A stretch of DNA of 64,000 nt from Stichopus chloronotus (Eukaryota > Echinodermata > Holothuroidea > Aspidochirotida > Stichopodidae). Under the pieces are notes generated by a model. It saw only the letters and a program-made list of their open reading frames with translations, did no database searches and was not told the origin of the DNA. Numbering within the stretch: position 1 is the stretch's first letter; each line of letters starts with the position of its first letter. Shown here piece by piece: positions 23,611 to 34,620 of this stretch. A program made the position numbers and the translations under genes. Where the stretch lies: the NCBI GenBank assembly GCA_021234535.1, contig CM037843.1, positions 18,135,911 to 18,199,910 of the forward strand, written 5' to 3'.

Positions 23611-25959
23611 TACACATGCTCACCTTTAATATGTAGAACGTCGTATTCTTAAATATTCATAATTACCCTTTCGTAACCAAATACATGTGTGCGTTCTGGT
23701 TTTAAATAATGAAAGTGGCGTTTTGCATTACTTATTTTTGTTTTACTCTCTCTGGCTGGTCATGTGGGATGAAAAGAAAGAACGACCATAGGGGAGCCAT
23801 TTGCCAATGTACGCATGTCAATGTTTTGAATGTATAGACTCACCTGATATCTTTATGCAAAAATCGGAGAAGGATTGAGGAGGAAGGCAGGAGGAAAATG
23901 ACTCCATCGCAATATAAATTTCCTAAGGAACTGGGTATAACAATAAAGGATTTGATAGCAATTCACCTGTGGAAATAAATTATTAGCACATACCGAAGGT
24001 TCCAGTTAAATGATTTAGTCTCCAACTCTTTTTTACTGAAGGTTAGTCCACCCTGGACCGTGTATAGGCTGTAGGATAATGCACGATCGGGGATAAATGC
24101 AGTAGTAGCATTAACCCCCGAGGGTTAATGAAGTAATAAACACCCTTGCAAATGACGTTACAGTGACACAGTGAAGGGCTTTCCTTGGGGCAGATTCCTG
24201 GAATCCGCGCACTGGTAAAATCCCTGGGTTTTATTTAATCTTGCTCACATACGTTAATTGGCCAGCTAACCAGCCGCATTCTACACCATGGTTATTTTAA
24301 AGAATTTTCCGAAGACCTGCGTGGTAAACTATGTAAGTTGCAATGTTACATGTCGCACCGGTTACCAACACACCAAGTAGCTTCATTGTTTCCACGATGT
24401 GCGTTTATTACTTTGAGGAGGGCGCCCTTGTTTGTTGTTATATGACGTCAATGCAAGGGGGGTCTATACATACACAGGTCCAAAGCCGGTTAAAGGTTGT
24501 GTGACATGCCTCTAGAAAAGAGCATCCTTCATGCAAAAGTTGCGAAGTACAATCCTGAGTGAAAATCCGTTGGAATTTTGTTCATGTCTATTGCCGTTTT
24601 GTGTTATGACTTTTCAAAGTTTGAAAACAATGCAAAACAGATGACATGGACTGCTGCGCAGTGTCAGTTTTTCGTTGTTAACCCTATACATTTTGCCTCT
24701 TAATAACTTACTTACTGAGTTTCACATTAGTAAGTGACATCGATATTTTTGAAGGAAATAATACATGCTTCAAAGATAAAACTCTCTTGGCATACAAAAT
24801 TCTCAAATGTTCTTGAAATAAAGGTTACATAAAGAAAGGATTAATAAACGTCATATCATGGGAGTCCATGTCTTTACGTCACAAATTTGCATAAATATGT
24901 TAATTCATGACACAGCTGTGAGACACTAATTCGCCTGTAAATTTGTCAGTCTTTGACCGATCTGGATGGAAGTGGTGGCTCTTTTCAACATTTTCAATGC
25001 TGAATGTACCCAATACTCCAGAAAACTGGAAAGGGTCTTTTTCATGCCACGACCTTTCACCTTGTTCTTACATTCAAAACGAGATTTTGATAAAAAAGAC
25101 GAAAACGGAAAGAAATATGGCTTTGTAAATATGCGAACTTTTATTGAAAACGAACTAAAGGAAAAAAAAATAAACAAATCCACAACTTGTCAACAATGTT
25201 CGTTCGCGATAGACAATGTAACACTTAAACAAAATGAATTCAATATTAACAACAATAATAACAACAACGCATACTTTCACTGGTATACTAGCTATGGCGT
25301 GAGCATGATGTGGTTCACTGACCAATCCACTGTGTATCGAGTGCTTATGTAAGGCAAGAACATTGCTTTATCTTCCACATCAAGTCATTGTATCAAATGT
25401 TGGAATTTTCCTAGGATTGACTAGACAGATTTTTGATAAAGAAATTTTAACTCCCCAATTAATGGAATTCTTCGTTGATTTATCATTCCTTCCTTCACCA
25501 ATTTTGTCCAGGTCGTCCTCTGCTAGGTTGGCGAATCTATCGTTATTTTATAGCTCTGTCTCTATTGTATCAAATGACCTTGAAATCTAACTTCAAATCG
25601 AATGTCATTTCACTTTCAGCAATATTTTGTGTAAATACAGCCAACCACAAAACACTGTGGATCTATTTTTTCAAGGTTTTATTGTATTCATCCGTCGGTG
25701 ATTTTACTCTAAAATTGACCGTGTTTTATCCACATGAAAAGGAATCACAAAAGTTCAAAATCAGAAGAAAAATGAAAACAAAATGACTGTTGCATGTTTT
25801 GGATGACAAACTTAACAAGATCGTTGACGTCATTAATATCATGTCTGTCGTCTGGATTCATCTTGCATTGGTGCATGGTTACCAAGGAGATCCAGAGAGC
25901 TGTCTCCAAGCTTACTGAGGTCTCTGTAGACTATACTCCAAGTGTAAAAACTTTCAGGT
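23611..25959. other. Intergenic stretch with no supported gene
   Basis: AT-rich, without recognisable coding segments. Part of 24490-24950 resembles sequence near 40.79-40.93 kb (GCATCTAGAAAAGAGC-like and GTCACAAATTTGCATA motifs), so an old interspersed repeat is present. Confidence 0.5.
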
Positions 25960-26330
25960 ATTTGTAGAAGGTCATTCTCCTCTGATGACCTCTTGACGAT
26001 GCGTCTCGATGCTATCAGGGCACCTTTCCATGCTCGTCATCCATTTCAAGGTGCAATCCGCTACGTTCGGCATCGGTAGCAAAACCAAAGTCGATCGGCT
26101 TTACGTAGATGATTGCTTGTGCTGTTGAATCTGAACTGTGACTGCTGTCGGACATTTTGTCAATCTTTGTTAGGAGCTGTTGGCGGTAGGAGGATGTTGT
26201 CTGATTTCAGATCACGATGAAACCAGTTACGCCAATGGATGTCTCTCATGGCCTCGGCAATTTCAAGCGCCACCAAAATCGACTGGCACTTTGAGATAGT
26301 CTGGGCCTCGACATTCTAAGACTAGTGTCA
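25960..26330 (-). pseudogene. Broken protein-kinase catalytic-domain fragment
   Basis: On the minus strand, 26190-26219 encode the kinase catalytic loop HRDLKSDNIL, preceded in frame by a plausible helix E (LVALEIAEAMRDIH). After about 35 residues a second segment at about 26060-26098 encodes the magnesium-binding loop in the form KPIDFGFATDAE. The two segments are in different frames: the catalytic-loop frame meets TGA at about 26163, and the DFG frame is shifted by one base. A stop also follows soon after DFG. The nucleotide-binding lobe and the APE region are not recognisable. The most likely reading is a decayed kinase copy. A sequencing indel in a real exon cannot be excluded, because the region before the catalytic loop ends in a TCTTAG that could serve as an acceptor. 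Confidence 0.6.
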
Positions 26331-27651
26331 AAACAGACGGGACTGGTTATCCGCGATGGATGAACTCTTGCCCAGTAAACGTACGGAATCGATAGTGTCC
26401 CTGTAAAGACAATAGGACCCTTACTTCACGTAGAAAGTTCTGCAAAAACAAGTTAGCCTTTATGAAAAATAATGTATGAAAATGTATATATAATCAATTC
26501 AACGAACCCAAGTAATATTGATATCAATTCACCTTAGAGCACATATGTGCACCGGTCTCTTATGATAGGCCTAGCCCCGTCACAATGCAAATGGTGTACC
26601 CTGGGCAAAGTACGTGACCCAATTGGGTAAGGATTTTATAACTATCGCAAACTGTGTGAAAGTTTGCGATTCCTCCCACACCTCGGCCACTCTACCCGTC
26701 TCTCATTTCCTCTTTTCTGCCCCTTGCGTGATAAATTATTTTGTATAATGAGGAACATTTTGGACAGTTTTGGACGTTTAATGGAGCCTTATAGAGTGAT
26801 CTGTAAAAATAAAAAGATAGTTCAATTACCTCAGAGGCCTGTTCATACTACAAAATCTTGTATTGGCTCTTGACCGCCACCAAGTGTCTTTATCGATTTA
26901 AGCCGCATCAGAATCACGCTGCCGTTGGCGCCACCCTTCATACCCAAGGATACCCCATTCATCCTCCACTTATTCTTGATCGTCTGACGGCTTGAAGTGA
27001 CTTTATAGAGCCGCACAGATCTTTAAATATTGAGTCTTATCATCTGCTCAGAGAGAGCTAGGAAGAGATTTTGAAGTGTAATGAACGATGTTTTTTTTAC
27101 CAGGTCCTTAGTAGACAATGGCACCTCAGCCCACATGTATCTTTAGCGGCCAGAAATTCAGAGCCAAGGTTTAAACATTAGGTGCCGGAAATTTGATCCA
27201 TCCATGTTAGGCCTACTCTAAATGAATTTTATAAATACCGGTATGATCACAATGTGTGTTATTTGACTTTACTTACCTTTTCCCAATCACACCTCCAAAC
27301 GAGATCTCTAGTGACCCCCTCACTACCCTTCGTCAGGGACAGCGTAGACGATCACGGGAGGGGGGCTATGTACTACAGGGGATTTAGCTCCAGCGCTTTT
27401 CTGTCTTGGACAGTTTGGACCGCCTTAAACTGTAAAATGGGCCGCCTTTGGGGCAAAGGTTCAACAAAGCCACTGATCGTGAGAAACAACTAACTTGAAT
27501 CGCTCAGTCAAAACATGGTTGCATAGGTTGAAATAGTAAGTCACATTGTATAAAAGCAACCCTATTGACCTATGACATCACCGATCGAGTGAACAGTACA
27601 TATCATAATCACGTACCTAACGACCAATTTGAAGTTTGAACGTCATTAGAC
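26331..27651. other. Intergenic stretch with no supported gene
   Basis: About 1.3 kb with no domain-bearing frame and no clear repeat structure. Confidence 0.4.
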
Positions 27652-27908
27652 TTAAAGGCTGTAATGCATCACCCCAGACAGTTTAAATTCTCCCAACCAC
27701 CTACCTCTAGTCCCTCCCTCAGCCTGTCTTACATTCCTCCACATGTGTAATCAAAACAATGGATCCCTGTGTACGCTGTGTAATACGAGCTGCTCTGCAT
27801 CTTTCGAATTTGCTGGCAATCTAAGAGTACTGTAACTTAGAACCAGTTGAGAATTTTCCTTTCAGGGAGGTAAAAATATAGCTTAAGGTGATGCAATACA
27901 GCCTTTAA
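27652..27908 (+). mobile_element. TTAA-flanked MITE, copy 1
   Basis: A 249-bp element (27656-27904) lies between TTAA on the left (27652-27655) and TTAA on the right (27905-27908). The left end reads AGGCTGTAATGCATCACC. The right end is its near inverse (GGTGATGCAATACAGCCT), giving inverted repeats of about 18 bp. It has no coding capacity. Copy 2 at 43.23 kb, in reverse orientation, differs at only a handful of positions. The TTAA duplication is typical of piggyBac-type transposition, although the terminal bases are not the usual CCC and the TTAA could instead be part of the terminal repeat. Confidence 0.85.
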
Positions 27909-29799
27909 TGTCTAGAAGGAAATTGCGACACAATTTTTTAAAGCATTTTGCCGATTGAAAATTTGACCTGTGACCTCTGAAATAGCCATTTTGGATTGAG
28001 AAACACAGCAATAATTAGGTTTTCACTTAGAGAGAGCATAATACCTTTACAAGGCCTTAAACAACTACAATATCTCATCCCGTACATTGCATATGTAGTG
28101 ACAAGGTACAAATACCCATACAGAAAAAAAACCCCGGATTTTCGATTTGTTGGGTCGTCCGGTTGACCACAAGCGGATGGCATTTAAATAACTCCGTAGG
28201 TTGAATTTCCACCAATGAACTTTCGGACTACAGTCTCTTTCTCAAATCCTTGGCAGACAAAACAAACAACGTAAACAGTTTTAGTTTCCTTACATACTCT
28301 GCGTACGTACGGCTGGCACTCAAAACAGATCAAGTATGCTACAAAAATGTAAACCAGTAGTAAAAGACGAAGAAGTTTTGTAATGACTCCAGCTGGATAC
28401 GTGATAACTAAGATTCCCCTTTGCCTAGTGTACGTGTTGACATCTTGGATTTATCAGGTAATTTATTTGATTTGGAGAAAGCAACAAGCGTATGTGTTAA
28501 TTAGATAACAGCAAAGTCAACTGAGCCTATCGCCTATTTCGTGATGATACTGATAAGGGCAGATACCGACGTCCATATACACAGGTGCACAATGATAGGC
28601 CTGTAAAGTACGCAGCCTAATGTTACTTTTTAAGAATGATGCCGTGTAATACAACTTACACGATTCCGGCATTCACTACAATTTTTGCCAATAGAAACGT
28701 TTCTCAGAATTTCATGACAGTATCATGTGCTTTTTAGAAAGAATTGAAAAAGATGTTCGTGGATCCACACCGTGCAGGTGCCGGTGAATTGGGGAGGAGG
28801 GGGCTGAATTTAGAAAGCTGCTGGGCTCAGCGGAATTGCGGGAAAACCATCCAAGTTTAGTAGAGCACCACTATTGATTCACGTGAATCGTGCCCGAAAA
28901 TTTGGGGAAGAAAATACCGCCTAGATCGCCAGAAATCTCCATTTCCATGCCCATTAAGTTAGCTGTAGGAAATGTTTAGTGGTATGCTTTGAGAAATCAT
29001 TAACTCTAATCATGAACTGGCTAATAATATTGTCAACACTTGTTGTTGTGGCGAATGCAAAGGGTGGCGGGACAGGATTGTAGGATGTTGTTCATTCAGT
29101 ATAAAGTTTTATGATAAAAAGAATGGTGAGTCTGGGGAAGCCCCCTTGAATATTCTCCTAGACTAATATTATTCTACTTTACCCTTCAGTTGGTATTGTT
29201 GATGCGACAAAATTTGCTGGGCCGGGAAAGTATATTATCATATGGCTTAGTTTTATATAATCCTCAGAACTTCAATCTACTTGGAATCAATTTTAGATAC
29301 CTGCAATTACTGCATGGAAGTACGCCTAGAGATTAAGCAGAGATTTATGATTTTGTTACGAAAAGGATGCCTCATGGATTGTCACGAAAGTGTGTGCTTA
29401 CAGTACTTTAAGTCTGGCTGTACGTAATCAACCGACTATGCAATAAGTTGGCCGTGATGTACTTTTCACTGACATGAGACTGAACAGAATTACCTGTAAG
29501 TAAGAGGCTCCACAGTCTGCCACGGTGGGATTAAAGTTTTAAGAATCCTTCCTAATTAGATATTTTTAATGAAAAACTTTTAATTGTTTTATAGTGAAGA
29601 ATAAAATGTACTTACCCATATACACATAGGCATCTTTAGGCTGTAAAACTTGGAGGGGTGGGGAGATGGTTACATGGATCATCTCCCTGAGTCAAATATT
29701 GGGGGAGATAAATCCTCCCACCCCACTCCAGGATCTATGCCTCCGGTTGCAAATTTACCTTGTACAAATGCTTAACTGTTAATGTAGTATTAAGTACTG
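27909..29799. other. Intergenic stretch with no supported gene
   Basis: About 1.9 kb of mixed sequence without recognisable coding or repeat structure. Confidence 0.4.
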
Positions 29800-31150
29800 T
29801 ACCTTCAGAAGGCTTTTGACAGAATCCCCATTGGTATCTTTGCATTTTGTTTCAATATTGAATGCAATTCATATCAAGGGACACTTGTTGTTTTGGATTC
29901 GACAATGGCTTTATAATAAGCAGCAGACTGTGGTGGCTATGCTTCAAAGTTGTTGGCAAACAGTTGCTAGTGGCTGTGGGGTACCTCACAGATTGTCTCT
30001 CAGTCCATTGTTGTTTATCTCTTACAAAACTGACACTGAGGCAAAAGTTTTTACAGCCAAGAAGTTTGCTGATGATACCAACAGGTATTGTAATATCTTT
30101 GTCAGTAATAATGCAGCTACGTTTGAAGGGGTGTTAGTGGGTCTCACGAATGGCGAATGATATTCAGTGTATAGGGTAAAGTAGGGCATATTGGCAGTTA
30201 TAACCAAAAATTTCAGTATATCATAAATGGTGACATTTAGCAGCAGGTTTCAACTGAAAGAGATTAGGGTCTTATGTTTGCATTGGCTCTTCTGGCTTAC
30301 AACCCTCTAAAAAATTTGTAAAGCAGTGATGAAAAAGTGTAATGGGGTTGTGGATTTGCAAGAGAAGCTTTAGTTTTCTAAATGATGATATTTGTTGTTA
30401 GACTCTGAAATATCGCCAGGCTAGGCCTCATCTATTATATGCAGTGTAAGCTTGGAATCCATACTTTTCTAACAATAGTGAAGTATACCTACTGGGGACA
30501 GTACAGAGAGGGACTACTAGATTGTTTTCCTGGAAGTTCCATATGCAGAAGGTTAAAATATATAACCCTCACTGTACTTGAGCAGAGAAGGCTATGGGGT
30601 CATCTAATACCAGTTTTTGGATGTGTCCATGGCAAGGGATGAAATAGTGTGACTAATTTGTTTACCAACTTTTGCTAATCAATGTTTGAATTGGTTTGGT
30701 AGTCAACCCATTTTGATAAGCAGATGTTAATCAAGCACAAGTCACTGAAATATGTGATGTTCGTAGCTCAAACAATCCCTTATGATTGAATACCAGCTGC
30801 AAAGGTTACCTAGCTGCCAGTGGGCAAGTTCTGGCTGTAAGGCACATGAAACTGTTACATGCAAAGTTGTAGCTTTGCTTAAAACAAGGAGAGAAAAAAT
30901 TCAACTTTTCAGGTAGAACCAAGAATATATTGACTCACAACTACTGTGACGCTTACAATGATGTTGAATCGCAATTGGACTCTCATGGGTTGCAAGTTTG
31001 TGATGTGAACTTGGCTATTTCATCCCTCGCATGGTTGCGGTAACTTGTCTGTTAGCAGCTTTTCCAGTTTTGCCAATATTGTTTATACCAGATGCTGTAG
31101 TCTCAAACTCCAGATGTTACACTGCAGAATTAAAAAGGAACCTGAGCAAT
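29800..31150 (+). mobile_element. Degenerate non-LTR retrotransposon (LINE) fragment
   Basis: Reverse-transcriptase landmarks survive in order: QKAFDRIPIG at about 29806, LLFWIRQWLYNKQQTVV at about 29885, CGVPHRLSLSPLLF (a decayed [13 protein letters not shown]) at about 29978, and the catalytic box KFADDTN at about 30063. Further on, weak matches to the C-terminal thumb and tail region appear (AWNPYF-like, VQRGTTRLF-like, LEQRRLWGHLIPVF at about 30580). Frameshifts and stops interrupt it. The layout suits the CR1/L2/Jockey-like groups. Its 5' part is missing. It ends close to the start of SAYSD1, so it may form part of that gene's promoter region. Confidence 0.8.
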
Positions 31151-31325
31151 AACACTCTACTGCAAAGTCTACAAACATATAGGGTACATCAAAGTCTTTG
31201 TTGTGACAGTGATAATTAATTAGAGAAATTGCTTTAGTATATCTATAAGTCTCTTTCTGCTCAACTTCTGTCCTTTTCATGTTTGTCTTTGACATAGAAC
31301 ACTGTTCATTTAATCTCCAAGCATC

Positions 31326-31451
31326 ATGGAAGCTCAGCTTGCTGCCTACAGAGCCCGCAAAGCGAAAGAAAAGGCTGCAAGTCAAGGATCATGGCTGTCA
31401 TTTCGTCTTGGGCAAACATCTCAGACGTCACATGGAGAGATGAGTCACGCT
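31326..31451 (+). CDS. SAYSD1: SAYSD1 exon 1
   Basis: Forty-two codons from ATG to ...GEMSHA, then the donor GTATGT at 31452. Reading through the donor meets TGA within four codons. Phase 0. Confidence 0.88.
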
Positions 31452-32525
31452 GTATGTAGCTGAACTTCATCCTTTCAACTTTACTGCTCAACTATGCATT
31501 GGCAAAGTCTAGAAGCATCTGAGCTATGGAATTAAAAACTGTGAAAAGGATGAAGCGTTGTTCTGTTGATGACTTTTTTTACTATTGTGCCTTGATTAAT
31601 GCTCCAGATAATTCCAATTAATATGCAAAACTTACTGTACTGTAGCATTGGTTCCTTTGCCATGTGGCTTTCATTCAGTCTGTTAAAGTTTGCCTCTCCT
31701 ACCCAAGGAAAAAAAAAGATACAAATGAAATCTGTCTGATAGTACAGGTCTTGTTGAGGTACTATTAAAGAGGGGTGTGTCATTGTGCCTGTTTGATACA
31801 TTGCTTTGACCCATCTGTGCTTACTCAGGAACCATGACTAACCCTCGAGAGCAATGCTTGTAGCTGATTTGTTCTTCATATTGGAAGTTTTGGCATTGAG
31901 CATTCTCTTAACACCTCTATGTGTAGAACTCTTCATAAAGCTACATTTTTCATGACTTTCTCCTGTGAAGCTAGCAAGCAACTTTCCTACTATTCAAGGA
32001 TTTTCCAGTATTTGTAATTTTTTCTTTCAAGAATGGGTGTATTTTTGTGTCATCTTTATCATGTAACTGATGTTGCCAGTTCTTTTTATGTTTGTTTTCT
32101 TTCAATGATTTCATGTCAGCCTTTTTAGGTCAGTGATCACATTAATCTTCTCTTCTCATATCGTGCAGGACATTTCCAAAGTCAACGATCTTCCACTAGA
32201 TGGTCACGCTGACCTTTCCAGGACTTCATCTGAACAAGATACAAGCTATTTGACAACAAATCAATCATATTTCAGTGCTGACAGGCTGCTCAAACTTCTT
32301 TTATGGCTCTGTCTACTTGGAACATTCGTATTTTTAGGATTGGGTGGAGTTTTCCTCCTTATTTCTTCATTTTTTGTGATATATTCATCGATGGGATCAA
32401 ATACAAGAAAGAAAGGTGAACTCAGTGCTTATTCTGTTTTTAACCCAAACTGCCAAAGACTGCAGGGGCAACTCACAGCTGAACAGTTTGAAAGGGAACT
32501 TAAGTATGGATCTGGAGCCACTTAA
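31326..32525 (+). CDS. SAYSD1: SAYSD1, SAYSvFN domain-containing protein (two exons, complete)
   Basis: Exons 31326-31451 and 32169-32525 join in phase 0 to give 160 residues; the human protein is slightly longer at about 183. The N-terminus MEAQLAAYRARKAKEKAAS matches the basic, helical start of the family, and the ATG has A at -3 and G at +4. A hydrophobic hairpin-like segment at about residues 82-116 (LLKLLLWLCLLGTFVFLG onward) is the membrane part. The diagnostic box LSAYSVFNPNCQRLQG lies at about 127-142 and is followed by LTAEQFEREL. In vertebrates SAYSD1 is an ER membrane protein that recognises UFMylated, stalled ribosomes at the translocon and helps clear jammed nascent chains (translocation-associated quality control). 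That role is inferred here from family membership. Assignment is firm. Confidence 0.93.
31452..32168 (+). other. SAYSD1 intron, 0.7 kb
   Basis: GTATGT donor to TCGTGCAG acceptor at 32161-32168. No coding or repeat feature was seen inside. Confidence 0.8.
32169..32525 (+). CDS. SAYSD1: SAYSD1 exon 2 (membrane segment and SAYSvFN domain)
   Basis: One hundred and eighteen codons plus TAA at 32523-32525, starting DISKVNDLPLDG. It holds the whole transmembrane segment and the SAYSvFN box. Confidence 0.93.
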   Translation, partial: DISKVNDLPLDGHADLSRTSSEQDTSYLTTNQSYFSADRLLKLLLWLCLLGTFVFLGLGGVFLLISSFFVIYSSMGSNTRKKGELSAYSVFNPNCQRLQGQLTAEQFERELKYGSGAT

Positions 32526-33099
32526 CGATAGAGAACTACTACTAGCCTTCTTTCTCTGTCTGTGATGTCCAAGATTGGAACGTCTTGGTTGGTGTTCTGG
32601 TGGAGCTAACAGTAGCAGAAAATTAGTGCTTTCATAAGATCAAGTAAATTTAGCAGAAACTTTTCAGGTATTAAGTTTGTGAACATTATATGTATGAATT
32701 TTTAAGTACCGGCCATATTAATTGCATAGCAGAAGAGAGATTCCCCAACAAATTTAAAAGGTGAAATTTGGGAATAATGTCGTTCAGTTGTAGTGCTTTC
32801 TGTCACCTAACTTGTAAAACATTTGGTCAGAATTATTGTATCTCATTGTATCACCAAGTTGGCTTTACTGCCTGAAGAGCATTCTTTACAATTCTCAAAG
32901 GGACTTGGTACTTCAAGTTCTGTTTAACTTTTCTGCGTTCTCATTTCTTCAGGCAAAAACAAAAAAAGGAAATAACATGAATTGAGTTATTATTATCATT
33001 TTCCATTTAGGTTGTTAGCTGAACTAGAGGGCTGAATTTAGTTTTTGGTTTTGATGAAATCTTAACCTTGGTAATCACGCAGTGCTGTATGTGTGTGTG
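32526..33099. other. Presumed SAYSD1 3' UTR and flank
   Basis: About 570 bases between the SAYSD1 stop and the tandem array. No AATAAA was found here, so the 3' end may be elsewhere or use a variant signal. A short GT dinucleotide run lies at about 33089-33100. Confidence 0.4.
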
Positions 33100-34620
33100 T
33101 GTTTGTGATGCCTACCTTGTAAACACAATATCTCAAGAAAGGAAACTGGGACAGATCTCATATTTAGTACATAGGTGTACCACATTAAGTACAAGAACCC
33201 TATTGGCAAAGGTCATTTGGGGTCAAATTGTGAAAAACTTGTAAACACAATATCTCAAGAAGGGAAGCTTGTACAAATCTCATATGTTGCATGCTGGTGT
33301 ACCACATTGAGTAGTACTATTAGTAGTACTATTGATTTTGGTAAAGGTCAAAGGTCATTTGCGGTCAACAGCTGTCAAATCGTGAAAACCTTGTAAACAC
33401 AGTATCTCAAAAAGGAAGCTTGGACATGTCTCATATTTAGTACATATGTGAACCACATTAAGTACGAGATCCCTCTTGTTTTTGGTGGAGGTCAAAGGTC
33501 AATCAAGGTCAACAGGGGTCAGATTGTGAAAACCTTGTAAACATGATAGCTCAAGAAGGGAAGCATGTACAAATCTCATATGTTGTATGTTTGTGCACCA
33601 CACTGAGTACAACATCCCTATTGATTTTGGTGCAGGTCAAAGGTCATTTGTGGTCAAAAGGTGTCAAATTGTGAAAACCTTGTAAACACAATATTTCAAG
33701 AAAGGAAGCTTGGACAGGTCTCATATTTAGTAAATAGGTCTACCACATTGAGTATGAGATCCCTATTGTTTTTAATTGAGATCAAAGATCATTTGCAGTC
33801 AACAGGGGTAAAATTTTGAAAACTTTGTAACCATTATATCTCAAGAATGGAAGCTTGGACAAATGCCATATATAGTCTATTGCTGTACCACATTGAGTAT
33901 AGGATCCCTATTGACTTTGGTTGAAGTCAAAGGTCATTTGAGGCCAACAGGGGCAAAATTTTAAAAACCTTGTAAACACGATATCTTAGGAAGGGAAGCT
34001 TGTACAAATGTCATATGTTGTATGTTGTTGTACCACATTGAGGACAACATGCTTTATAGTTTTGGTGGAGGTCAAGGGTCATTTGATGTCAAGAGGAGTC
34101 AAACTATGAAAACCTTTTAAACACTGTATCACAAGAAGGGAGGCTTCGACAAATATCATATGTGGCATGCTGGTGTACCACATTGATTACAAGATCTCTT
34201 TTGACTATGGTAGAGGTCAAAGATTATTTGAGTTCAGCAGGGTCAACTTGTGAAAATGTCGTAAACATGATATCTCAAGAAGGAAAACTTGGGCACATCT
34301 CTCATTAAGAAGGTAGGTGTATCTCATGGATACAAGAATTCCATTGTCTTTGGTGAAGGTCAAAGGTTATATAAGGTCAACAGGTTCACATTATGAAATT
34401 CTTGTAAACGTCAATATCTTAAGAAGGGAAACTTTGGCAGATGTTATATGCAGTATGTAGTTGTATCTCATTGAGTACAAGTACCATTTGGTCTTTAATG
34501 GAGGTCAAATGTCATTCAATGTCAGCAAGGGTCAAATTGTGAAACCCTTGTAGATATGATCTCAAGAAAGGAAGCTTGTACAGAACTCATATTTCACATA
34601 AAACATAAGTAGCCTTTGAC
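33100..34620 (+). repeat. 145-bp tandem repeat array (about 11 units) carrying DR1-like motifs
   Basis: The landmark TTGTAAACAC (with variants) recurs at 33117, 33239, 33391, 33535, 33680, 33825, 33970, 34115, 34259, 34402 and 34548. Spacing is 143-146 bases after the first two units. Each unit also has CTCAAGAAGGGAAGCTTG, a CATATGTTG-like stretch, ACCACATTGAGTAC, GATCCCTATTG and a block built on AGGTCAAAGGTCA. Exact AGGTCAAAGGTCA occurs at 33345-33357, 33489-33501 and 33634-33646, with one- or two-base variants in most other units. The spacing is much better conserved than the sequence, so the array is old or has been diverging since expansion. Confidence 0.92.

Noticed and set aside
33100..34620. 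A CRISPR-like array, given the regular spacing
   Set aside because: Units are 145 bp and diverge along their whole length, without short constant repeats and unique spacers, and the DNA is eukaryotic.
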